This document shows, piece after piece, positions 14,664 through 25,405 of a stretch of 64,000 nt of DNA. This stretch comes from Dipetalonema caudispina (taxonomy: Eukaryota; Nematoda; Chromadorea; Rhabditida; Onchocercidae), in NCBI GenBank assembly GCA_013365325.1, contig JABVXV010000275.1, positions 1-64,000 of the forward strand, read 5' to 3'. A model generated the notes under the pieces. That model was not told the origin of the DNA. It saw only the letters and a program-made list of their open reading frames with translations, and did no database searches. Position numbers and translations under genes: made by a program. Each line of letters begins with the position of its first letter. The stretch's first letter is position 1.

Positions 14664-14725
14664 TAGGCTAATACCTGTAAATTTGAGTTACGTATGATGA
14701 TTTCGGATTTACAGGTATTAGTTTA
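14664..14725 (+). ncRNA. Pre-miRNA-like hairpin candidate
   Basis: CTAATACCTGTAAAT at 14668-14682 is perfectly complementary to 14707-14721. Allowing G-U pairs, the stem extends on both sides to about 24 bp (14664-14687 with 14702-14725) around a loop of about 14 nt. Size and shape fit a microRNA precursor, but there is no expression or conservation evidence. Either strand could be the transcribed one; the G-U pairs favour the plus strand. Confidence 0.3.
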
Positions 14726-15691
14726 TATTAGGCTTTTCGTTCAATTTTTTACTGCTTAATTTCTAAAACATAAAATTAATGCTTAAAAATTTGTAAAATC
14801 CTAAAAAATTGTAGGAATTTACTGGAAAAAAAAAACAATAAATTAAATCTGTTATATTTTCATTCTCTATATTCATTACTGATCAAACTAAATTTCTCCT
14901 TCTAATCCCTTCTTCCTTCCCACAAAGATAAATCTTAATAAGAGATATTCAATTTGTTCATTCATCAATACATTTTGCTAGAAGAAAACACTCAATTTAT
15001 TGCTTTCATACTAAAGTTTTCCTATCTGATAATAAATATGATAATGATGATAGCATTATAAATTACCACATTCATTTTTTTTCTTTTTCTTTATTTATCA
15101 ATCAAATGATCGATTAATTTCTGTCAATCGAATGGTCAATCAATCAATTAGCTTTATTAACATTTCTCAACATTTGATATATATACTTTATCGTTTTCCC
15201 TAAATTACCCATTATATCATTCATATTTTCATAAAATATCACTGTCAAATTTGTTTATTCTCTAAAAAAGAAATATTGTTATTCTATCCATCATTGTTTA
15301 ATCGCACAATTCTTCATTTATTATAGAATTTCAATTTTAAATCAAAATTTGAAAAGAAAAAAAAAAAAAAAGATGGCAAATATCAGGGATGTGTGCTTTA
15401 TGTTTGATTATTCATTTCAGTTTAAATCATTACAATTCAATTCTTTCCTCGTCAAAAGATGCATGCAAGCGTTCCATTTCTATGACAAAAAAAAAAAAAG
15501 AAAAGATGCATAACTGACCAGAAAGAGTTATTCAAAAATTTTAGAATTTAATAACAATAAAAAAAGGATTCTTTAATGAAATGTACCAGCTGACTAAACA
15601 ACTTTTTTTTTTTCCCTACTCATTTTGGTATTGTTAAATTTCGAAAAGCTATCTTCAAGCCTATACAACTCATTCTAATTTGTTCATATAA

Positions 15692-15776
15692 TAGACTTAT
15701 TATAATATAAATATGCAAATATAATACATCTAACATAGATGTATTATATTTGTATGTTTATATTATAATAAGTCTA
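15692..15776 (+). repeat. 85-nt near-perfect palindrome (40-bp arms)
   Basis: The arm 15692-15731 pairs with 15737-15776 around the 5-nt centre AACAT. Only two positions deviate, and both become G-U pairs in plus-strand RNA (U with G near 15712 and G with U near 15715), so the RNA stem would have no mismatch. The arms are A+T-rich and lie in non-coding DNA. It could be a hairpin RNA source, a miniature transposon remnant, or a replication-derived palindrome. Confidence 0.9.
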
Positions 15777-16426
15777 ACATAAAGTAATTTGAATAATAAA
15801 AAATAAAAAATTCAGATAGTATTATGTAAATAATGTTAGTATAATACAAATAATATGAATACTATACTTTCAAGTATACGTATTCAAGTATAATTTTACT
15901 CATATTGCTAGGATATTTCGATTTTAGGCATATTTTACATGTGTACTTGCCTTATTCTTTATTTCATTATTTCATTGTTGTATTTTACTATAAATATCGT
16001 TTTTGTGATAAGAGATTAAAAGACAAAAAGACATGAGTTTCGAGGTCATTTGGGTTATCCAATCGATTGTCTCAGTCCATTTCGACCTTTACTCTAATTT
16101 TCGTTAAATGATAACAGTTTTGACAAATCATTTCAATATAATCAATCCAATTTAAATATCTTTTTCTCTCTCCTTTTTTTTTTTAACAAGTATAAACAAG
16201 AAAAAAAAAAAGGACAAATTCAATGATTCATTTATCTGTAGATTAATGACTATTGATAGAATAACTGTTGGTCCTTTTTTTTTTTTTTCTTTTGCTCCCT
16301 TTCTCTCTCTCTCTCTTTTCGTTTTAAAAGTAAGAGGGAAGTGTAAATATGGGATAAACAGGTTTCTTGTCATCAAGAAATTCGCAGTATCATTATAGTG
16401 TGACAATATTTCCCCTATCCATGTAC

Positions 16427-16446
16427 ATATATATATATATATATAT
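16427..16446. repeat. (AT)n microsatellite
   Basis: Ten AT units in non-coding sequence. Confidence 0.93.
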
Positions 16447-17370
16447 CATAAGTTAATCCTATTCAGATATATCTATTTTTTAATTAAAAGATTATTGGGA
16501 GTTAATCTATCGATAGTGATAATGATAGATACATTTGAGAAATTTTTTTCAACTTCTATGGGAATGATTTGATTCTTATCTCATATTTATTTCTCTACTC
16601 TATCGATTGCTTTTGATGTAATTAGATATAAGCATATGCTTGTGCATTACATTCAATGGATTTAATATTTAGCTTTCATCATTTTTATACCGAAATTTTT
16701 TACCGCTTACATTATATCGTCCCTCATCCTTCTCTCTTCACTTTTCTTCATCGATTAATTTCACATATTTCACGCTTATTATATAAATTTTATGAAGTAC
16801 TTCCCTTTCTAATATTACTACTATATATTCAACAGAAAGCGAATACGTTTGTTAGATGAAAAGTTTACGTAGAGAGGGGAAATTTACGTGAAGGAACTGA
16901 ATACAACATATCATCTAATCTTACAGTCTTCGTTTAAGCCAACAAAAAATAGTTTGAAATATCGCTTTACACGTATTTTAAATCTGAGAAAGATACAGAT
17001 TTCCCTTTTCAGATGATCTGGAATTCTTGTGATAAAAACTTAGTTGCATTCATATTATCTTACTGTAATCCTATACAGAAGGCTACCGTAAATCATAGAT
17101 TAATTGTTTGAAAATTGCTATACTTTTCGTCCTTTACTAGCTTTAATGCTTTTTCCGTTCAATTTTTCATCATATTACATATGAACTTGGGAAGCAATAT
17201 AATATCTTGGAATTTTTAATTATTTCTGATTAAATCAAAATTTCTATAAAAATTTAAAAGAAAAGCTTTCAAAAAAAAAAAAAAAAAAAGGAAATGGATG
17301 AGTGATAAAAGACTGAAATAAAATGATTGGAAATATAGAAGCAGTAGCTTTAATAATACAATACACAGAT

Positions 17371-17458
17371 TACTCGTACGTGCAAATGTCTAAAAAACGT
17401 GTTTGATACTAAATCATTCGTACGTGCATATTCTTACTAAACGTGATTGATACCATGT
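17371..17458. repeat. 44-nt tandem duplication with CGTACG cores
   Basis: Two copies, at 17371 and 17415, share TCGTACGTGCA and a later AAACGTG-TTGATAC block. They lie about 1.2-1.3 kb upstream of the Ig-domain gene start. Whether they act as paired binding sites is unknown. Confidence 0.75.
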
Positions 17459-18702
17459 TGCCATTTAAACCCATCGTTTTGGTTTATTTTGGAATTGATA
17501 GATTGCGTTGTGTTTACACATGTTTGTTCATTTCCTATCTGTTTTCAAATTATTTAAATTTAATTTTGTGACTAATAAATAGTTCCACTATACTATACTC
17601 ATTAGCATAATTTTGTTATATGTTTCTGAAAAGCTGAAAACTGGGAAGCTCTTTTTCGTTCATTTTTCTTTTTTTTTCAATTTAATTCCTGAAATATAAT
17701 ATGATTTCCTTTTTATTCTGATTGGCACTTTTTATCTTTTCATTCCATCGCAAGAAAAAAAAATGTATCCTTTGTGATCGATTCAAAATAATTAAGGAAA
17801 TTATTGAATCCCAAGGAATTTAATACATTTCATGTCTCGAAGAACTCTTCCGTCCACTTATCGAGCCTTTTCGAATGGAAGTTAAAATTTAAGTCTGTAA
17901 GTATAGATAGCATATTCAAAGTTTGATCATTAGCTTATACATATCAATTCTCAGAATTTAGACTTTGCGTTTAAAATAAGGCATGAGAGCAAGCTATTCT
18001 CTTCAACTTATTTCTAAGAGCTAAAGTATATCTACTTGACAAGTTTATCGGAAATTAGAGTTGAATTCGAACTCGTTTCAAGATATTGCCTGACATTGAG
18101 GATCATAGATAACTGAGGTTTGAAGTGTACTCAAGTGCATTTGTTTCTATCACTTCATTCTTACTGATATTAATCTATCATTCACTACTCTTGATTCTTA
18201 CTTCATATCAATATGAGAAAATCTTTTGATTTTATTCCATCCCGAGTATATAAATGAATCGTTTGTTATATTTACATAATTCATACATGTAATAGTCATT
18301 TTAATATTCATATTCTAACATGTGAATGAATAAATCGCTTATTATATTCTCATTGCTTTTTAACGTTTACATTATTAGGAATATTTTGATATGAATTATG
18401 TTGAACACTAAATGCTCATTTCATTACAATGTTTGATTTTGTTTTAAAAACAAAAAAAAAAAAAAAAAAAAAAACCTTTTTCAGAATAAACATATACCCT
18501 TGGGTGTGCGTGAGAGTAGGTGCTCTGTTCTGCATGTATGCGTATTTCATATCAAATTATGCCATATTTCTCATCAGTTAAGTGGACATACAAACGAACA
18601 GACGCTGTTGTGTTATTTTTTTTTTCCACTTACCTTTCGTTTTCATTAGTTTGAAATTTTTCTGAAGCAACAACTACAGTATAGGAAAAATACGTCAAAC
18701 AA

Positions 18703-21700
18703 ATGCGATTCATTTTAGCTATCGTGGCCATTTTCTTCGGTGAGTTTTTTTTTGCTTCTCTTTTAAATGTTTTATTCTTTATTGGTATATGAAATGAAAA
18801 ATATCACGATTTCCCAGAATCTTATGATAAATATGTGCATGTGTCACATAATGATTAAGCATATTATGTAAATAACAGTAATTGTTGTTTGTGATGACAT
18901 TCCACCTATAGTTAAGTTGTTGATAATACTAAGAGTACTCGAGATTTCTATTTACTTGCATTTTTGGTAAGATAAACATAAGGTTGTGATAGAAGTGAAT
19001 ATTAGTCATTTGCATCACTGTTGATCACAAAAGATAACATTTGCTACTAAATTCATTGTAACAGCTCTTGATTAATTTCCATTTCTAAAAAGAATTTTTT
19101 CGATAGGTTATTCATGCAATACAATCCTCGCTGGTAGTAATTCGTTTGCACAGGGCAATTTGGTAGTACTTTTCAATGCTACTTCAGCAAAATCCGGTGA
19201 TGACTATCCTCTCAAGGCCAATGTACCCAATTTATGGTAGGTTCGAATTTTTCTATTTATTTTTCGGCTTCCATATCACGAATAATTTATTGTAGAACTG
19301 AAATCAGACCACATAAGTATCTATGTATTTCCAATAAAAAGAAGCAAAGTTATTCTTACTTTTAGCTTTTGCTAATTTCACTTCCATTAAAAAGGAAAGA
19401 GAAAGTTGAATCGAAAGAATATCTTTCGGATTTTAGCAGTCAAATAGGGTCATTCTAAGGATTCAAATCGGAAGAAGTAGGGAAGCATTATTTTATTTTA
19501 CTCCTGCTTATTCCAGTTAATTTTATTAGATATTTTTCAGGTGTCAAGCAATATCCAACCAGACTCAACAGTTGATACCCATCAAAGAAGCTCATTTTGT
19601 ACGGGATTTAGATAAGGAAATTCTCCCAGCGCTTATTAGCAATCAGACACGAGCAATTTTGGAATTTGGCAATACATCGGTTTTGAGTGCAGGAAGATAT
19701 CGTTGCGAAATTACCACGGATGAAAACGAATTAGTATGGGGATGGTTATTCGTAAATAGTTAGTTTTCTTTTTTTTATTAGAAAGATATTTCCTTTTTTT
19801 GTTTAAGAACTAATAAAACTTCCTGCCTTATCTAGCTGCTTCAATGAAATGTTCACATCAGATTTCATAAATGTTATGTTTAGTAATAGCTTCATTGCAT
19901 TACGTATGATCATTGTAGTGCGCCCTGTCTTCCATGTAAACCATTCTAAGACTTTGGATGCAGTTGGAGATAATCGTTTCCGCGTTAAAACTTCCGTTCT
20001 AAGGGCAACTGAAGGCGAAACAGTGACGCTGAGTTGTCCTGTACGAGGCTTTCCAGTGCCAACCATTCAGTGGTATAAAAATGATGTACCTGTTGGTAAG
20101 TGTTATATAATTGCAAATACGACATAGTTTCAATATTGGCTCCTAATTCCTCGAAAAAAGACTTTAATATCTATAAAAAAGCACTCTAATTGGATGATTT
20201 TGGCTTATTCAATGCATCTTTTACATAATTTATAATTGTGCATAACTTTCACTGATTGCAATGGGAATATTACAGCGTCTACGGAGCAAATAACGTTCTT
20301 AGAAAAGGATCTGCAAATTGCGAAAGTTGAATTTGATGATGAGGGAGTTTACTCATGTGTTGCGCGGAATTCATTTCCTACACTTCTTGACGGCAAAAGT
20401 ACTGTGTGGGAATCACGATTAGATCATGAGCTTAAAGTGAAAAGTAAGTTTAAACAAACTAAATCTTCAATTGTCTTCTTCAATTGTCTCATGCAGATCT
20501 TCTTCCATGGCTTACTAAAATTAGAAATATTTAACTGGTGAAGTTTGATTTGAAGCAGGGATTAAGAGGGTAAAAACGCTGAAAGTGAAGAATGAGAAGA
20601 ATAATTTAGTAACTTTAAACTGTGGCATGGGAAGAGGGAAAGTAACTTGAGTAAGTAGTTTAACATTCATTTTTAAAATAATTCTATAGGGAATTTGGAC
20701 CTTTGGAAATATCACTCTGTTTCTTTTTATTAGTAATTCGAACGTAATGCTGGAGTTTTGAATCGCGGATCGCAAATATTTTGTCATTGGTGTCTGGAGT
20801 AAGTTAACCGGAAATAACAGACCAGAAACTTAGTGGAAAATAAATCATGTAACTTGTCTTCGACTTTGTGACAACGAGAGTAGCAAAAAGTGTGAAAATT
20901 GGAATTTTAATATATCATTTGGAAGTTCGAAATTCGTGAAAGTTAAACATCATATGGAACATTTTGCAGGCTAGAAAAAGATTCAAACCTGGTCTTTTGT
21001 CGAGTCTTTTATAGCAATTTTTTTCGAAATTCGATTAAAAAAAACAGTAGTTGCCCTCATTCATTGACTTCCATACTTCTAATTGGTTGACGCATTATTC
21101 GACTAATTTTAAGGGGAACTTGAATAAGTATTGAAATACGCCATGTTTATCCTGCAATTATTTGTTTTAGAAATAATTTTTATTCATTGTTTGAGAGACA
21201 AAACATGAATGGACGTGTTCTAAATCTGCAAGGAATATTTCTTAGCATATTAATTTGTGAAATTCTCACTTCGCTACTCTTTTGTTAGTGTCGAGGGTAA
21301 GGATGTGGAACTATGTACAGAAGTATCAAACATTGGGTATTATGACGAATAGAGCTCATCTGTATTAACTTTTTATCTACAGAACTTACATGGTTCCAGT
21401 TTAAACTATGGTTAATTTTTGATTTACAACAAGAACTTGTTTCAAATGACATCAATCCCTCTTACCTGGGTACAATACTAGTGCTAGATGATACAGAAAA
21501 ATTCGATTTTGATATGGAAATCAGTAGAGATGTTGCATTAGATCACTAAAGAATTCAAGTGATCTTTTTGGTAAGTTTGGCATGATATGATTAGAAAATC
21601 TATCATTTGAAAGCGAATAATTGTGAACAGATTATTTAACGGTCGAATCTGATTTTCTAGGTTCATACAGATGGATTTACCCGCTCATAATTATCATCAT

Positions 21701-22119
21701 CATGTTGTTGCTGTTATTCATCATCATCTATGCATGCTCAGCTTTCAATCGCTATAAAACATACAATGTTGAAAAACGTGAAAGGTATACTACTTTATAA
21801 AATTTGGTTCCTTTACTTTTGTTCCACTTCTGTATAACTATGAAAGCTATACATTTGTGTTCTTTGTTCAGCATCTATTTTACTTTTTGTTATAAGATAA
21901 ACTTAGATTCTTAGAAATCAGAGGAGGGCTCTATTTTTGCGACTTCCAATTAATAAAGAACTTATTATTTTGCCATCTGTTTGATGGGAACTATTTTTTG
22001 TACTGGCCAAAAGTTCATCTATTATTTGCAGACGGAAGAAACGACAAGCTAATCTTGGATATAATGAAAATATGTCACAACAACAACCAATCTTAGGTTA
22101 TAATAACGAATTGGAATAA
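18703..22119 (+). CDS. Two-Ig-domain single-pass membrane protein, ZIG-like
   Basis: Seven exons: 18703-18739, 19107-19236, 19541-19758, 19919-20095, 20276-20443, 21661-21784, 22032-22119; all junctions keep frame, giving 313 residues. A signal peptide covers about residues 1-17. The first Ig domain has Cys57 and Cys111 in a YRCE setting; the second (I-set) has Cys168, Trp180 and Cys215 in a GVYSC setting. A hydrophobic Ile/Leu-rich helix (about 249-269) is followed by a basic 40-residue tail, so this is a type I cell-surface protein. Sequons occur at N36, N62, N90, N100 and N136. Architecture resembles the membrane-anchored nematode ZIG proteins, which act in neurons and other tissues in axon maintenance or synapse control; the exact ortholog is not assigned. 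The donor after exon 3 (A then GTTAGT) and the 1.2-kb intron 5 are the least certain points; a skipped exon in intron 5 cannot be excluded. Confidence 0.85.
20444..21660 (+). other. Long intron 5 of the Ig-domain gene
   Basis: This 1.2-kb intron separates the second Ig domain from the transmembrane exon. It is less homopolymer-rich than surrounding intergenic DNA, but I see no open frame with flanking splice sites that would add a third Ig domain. The joined frame is correct without it. Confidence 0.6.
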
Positions 22120-24119
22120 AACCCCGTAAGCAAAGAAAAAGGAGAAATATGACAGTAATTACAGCGGATCTGCATTCTTCTATTCTTCTTTTTCGCACAC
22201 TGCCACCCAAAAAAGAGCTGTCCGGAAAAGCCGCTCTTTATAAATTTTTTCTCCGAATGGTCCATTTTTGAGGAATGTTTTAATATATCTTTTGATTCAA
22301 TTGTTTTGCTGATATATAAATATTTGCTGAACAATGTGTGCCTCGGAGCTTTTCGTCCTCTCACTTAAAAAATTTTCTTTATGATTTTAAAATATGCGTG
22401 ACACCTGTATTCCTTCCTGATCGGGTTCCAAATTTTTAAAATTTAAAATGCGAGACCTTCTCTACCTCTAGTTCTTTCGATTTGCCTAAAAGTTTCAGTC
22501 ATCACATTTGTTTTCCGCTGAAGCAACCAATAATCTAACCAAAAGTTTCCCTTTTTGTTCATCTGCTCATTAAGCTGCTTATTTTCTTCTTTCATTGTTT
22601 AAACTTTTCTGTATTGCCACATATCCCTACATTACATATAATCTACTGTATATATAGTGAACGACTTTCAGCCTTTATAAAGCTTTTTCCAGTTTTAGTT
22701 TTAGTATATTCATTGTTATGCCATCATCATTTGCTACCCATTTCTTTCTATATATCTCACATTTGTAGTACCTTATGTCACTAAATCTCAATTTTTTCAG
22801 GTTAATAGGAACTGAGGGAATAGTATTTAAAGAAAACTTTGTTAGCTATCGATTAGGGCGATAATTCTTTGGTCTATTACAAATTGAGGCAAGTGATCCG
22901 TTCTACAGATATCGTATTTAAGACGGAACTGACGTAGAGAGAGAGATTATGAAGTTCTCGAGTAACGTTTAGAATCTTTCATCTTGTTTGAAACTAAAAT
23001 TCTGATATGGCCTGCATCATTTCTACGTAAGGTGAAGAATTATGAATTCCTCGTTCTCTGTAGAAAAACGACGTTCTCATTTCTTGATTGCTGCTTATAT
23101 CAATTATTATCATCCGGAAATATGGATCGTTTCCTTTCCCAAATTTCTATGGAAATTATGAAATTCAATGCCGATTATTTTACCAGTTTTTGTGTGAACT
23201 GATGTGTGCAAACATTTTCTGTTGTTTTGATATTTTGATACTGTGCTTCTATGACAGTAAATTCTTTCTTCCAAATGGTTTAAATCCAACGAGAAAAAGG
23301 TAGCTTTTGAAAAGTACTTTACAATAATACAAGAAAGGGTTTAAATTTTTGAATTTTTAAATTGGATTTGGTGCCTAAGTACTGGAGTTCATACAGTTTT
23401 AAACGAGAAAGGATTTAAAACATCTGTTATCGTCCAAACAGCAATTAGACGGTCATTTATCCGTTCGCGAAGTTTCTTCGCATTCTTCATTCAAAATAAG
23501 ATGCAACTATTAGCGTGAAATGATTGCTTATTTCTTCTATTTCTGGAAATTAAGGTTTAAGTATTCTCAGTTTCTCAATTTCTCCAACTTGGAAACTTAG
23601 ATTTTTAGAATTTTTAGATTTTTAAGTGACACAATGAACAAGTTTTCATGCAAATGGTTTTCATAAGCTCTCGGTAACTTCGATGATTGCATAACGATTC
23701 GTTGCAGTCTGGTGCTATATCCCGGCATTTCCATATGTTCATCCCATTTTTCGTTATACCATTGATGGTTTGATCGGATGATGATTGGTGACCTGCAAAT
23801 TGTAGAATTATTGACTGATGAATTAAATGATCAATATTGTAAGGAAGATCACCAGAACTTATGGAAAAGTAACCTTGAAGAAATATTAATCGAGACTAAG
23901 AAGTAATTCAAGATTTTAAACATAATCCGCATATCCTTTACTTATCAGATTCCTTCAGATGCACAAACTGATTGATTTCTATGACCTTGAATATAATGCA
24001 ACATTCGAAACTTTCAAAGTATTATTTGAATTAGAAATGAAAACAGTTTAAGATGACTTCACTTTCAATTGTTATTGTTTTGCTTCAAATTTCAGTATTT
24101 ACTGTTTAAAGTCCATTAC
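22120..24119. other. Intergenic region between Ig and ShKT genes (converging ends)
   Basis: Two genes converge here, so the stretch should hold both 3' UTRs. No further gene is supported; two open frames of about 70 codons near 22984-23303 lack splice context and known motifs. The base texture is more even than in the flanking homopolymer-rich DNA. An AATAAA overlaps the Ig-gene stop codon, but it is too early to be the poly(A) signal and I could not place either cleavage site. Confidence 0.6.
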
Positions 24120-25356
24120 TTATTGGAAGATTGATTGACACAAACCTGATTGACACAAGCCACATGTTTCTGGACATTCTCTACTCATCAAATTTGCATA
24201 CGTTCGTTCACTGCATAAATATCGTTTGCCTAAAATTGATTATTTCATAAATTTGCATCAAAATATAATTTTGTGGTGGGATTAATCGAGATATTTTAGA
24301 GAAATTTAAACTAAATTCCAAATTTTATCCATCCATACATCTTGAATATGATTACGTTAAATTTTCACTGAAATATTTATTAAATTCTAATACCTTCACA
24401 GTCTATTGATGAATCTGTACATTTCAAGCCTTTTGTTGTAAAACGTGGGATAATTGTAGATAATGTAGTTAAAGACTCTTTCGTAACTTCTTCCTCTTCT
24501 TCCATTTGATCAGTAGTTATTTCTAATTCGGAATATTCACCATTATCTGTATCTTCATCATCTTCCTCTATATCCACAATTTCTAAAATAAATTCCTACC
24601 AGGTAACCTGTAAATATCATGATATCTTCATTTCATTACTACTTCAGTCAATTTCTTGCAACAAATATTTCTTTTGTATAAGTTATAATATTCCTTAATT
24701 TTTAACTCAATTTTAAAATTGATATAATTTTATGATAAGATAGAAGATGTATTTAGGCTCCAAAGAATTGACAAATTACTAATGTTAGATAGTTATTTTC
24801 AGCAATAATATCACAAACCTCTATCAATTTCCTTCTCATGTTCATCTTGCTCAACGATCTTCTCTTTTCGATTATCTTCACATAAATTGCATGTCCTGTA
24901 AAATGGAAAAAGTTAACGATAAATTGAAACATTAAATTTATCTCATTCTTTTTCAAAATAATTCCTACCTGTGAATTACTATTTAAAGATCTTTGCTTTT
25001 ATGAGCAGAAAAAAAAAAAAAAAAAGGAGAATGTTATAATCGTAATATCTTTCTGGATTACTTCCATCATTTACCATAAAAAATTTAAAAATATGCTTAC
25101 AGTTCCTGAACAGCAATTTGGTTAAATAGACGGATATACGTATAATTATATCCAAATAAAACTTATACAAATATGCTTACTTCTTACAAAGCGATTGCAT
25201 GACACTACGAAATGCATTACTTTGACACAAATGACTTCGTCGTTTACAATGCGATGATTTATCCGCGCAAATAATTTGAAATTTCCGTTCAGCATCAGTT
25301 GCAGAAGTGATAAATAAAAATAGAAGTAATAAGCAATTTTCTAAAAGATGACGCAT
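24120..25356 (-). CDS. Secreted protein with two ShKT (SXC) domains
   Basis: Four exons on the minus strand: 25356-25181, 24895-24819, 24582-24394, 24229-24120; frame is kept throughout, giving 183 residues. A leucine-rich signal peptide spans about residues 1-22. Two six-cysteine ShKT domains follow: Cys30-Cys64, ending KKTCNLC, and Cys139-Cys173, ending PETCGLC. Between them is a linker of about 70 residues rich in Glu, Asp, Ser and Thr. ShKT domains are short disulfide modules that are greatly expanded in nematode secreted proteins and occur alone or beside enzymes; here no enzyme domain is visible, so function is unassigned. The Met at 25356 is preferred over one 13 codons upstream because it starts a clean signal peptide just after an acceptor-like site. 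The end is slightly uncertain: a donor-like GTTTGT lies 26 nt before the stop. Confidence 0.84.
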
Positions 25357-25396
25357 TTCTTGCAGTAAAATTCGACAATATTTCTTAATTTGCAAA

Positions 25397-25405
25397 GTGA
25401 TAAAT
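25397..25405 (+). promoter_or_regulatory. GATA-factor-like site upstream of the ShKT gene
   Basis: A TGATAA core sits about 42 bp upstream of the ShKT start codon. In nematodes this is the core bound by intestinal GATA factors such as ELT-2. The motif is common by chance in this A+T-rich DNA, so the assignment is weak. Confidence 0.25.

Larger units (their letters stand above)
12816..18702. other. Gene-poor stretch upstream of the Ig-domain gene
   Basis: No further gene is recognisable. It contains two long hairpins (14664-14725 and 15692-15776), an (AT)n run at 16427-16446, a 44-nt tandem duplication with CGTACG cores at 17371-17458, and several homopolymer runs. The last 1-2 kb should contain the promoter of the Ig-domain gene, but I cannot point to a specific element. 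Confidence 0.6.

Noticed and set aside
20521..20787. 88-codon minus-strand open frame inside the Ig-gene intron
   Set aside because: Antisense to an intron, without motif or splice support.
22984..23303. Two overlapping 70-codon plus-strand open frames
   Set aside because: No splice context, no motif, and they conflict with each other; probably 3' UTR or intergenic.
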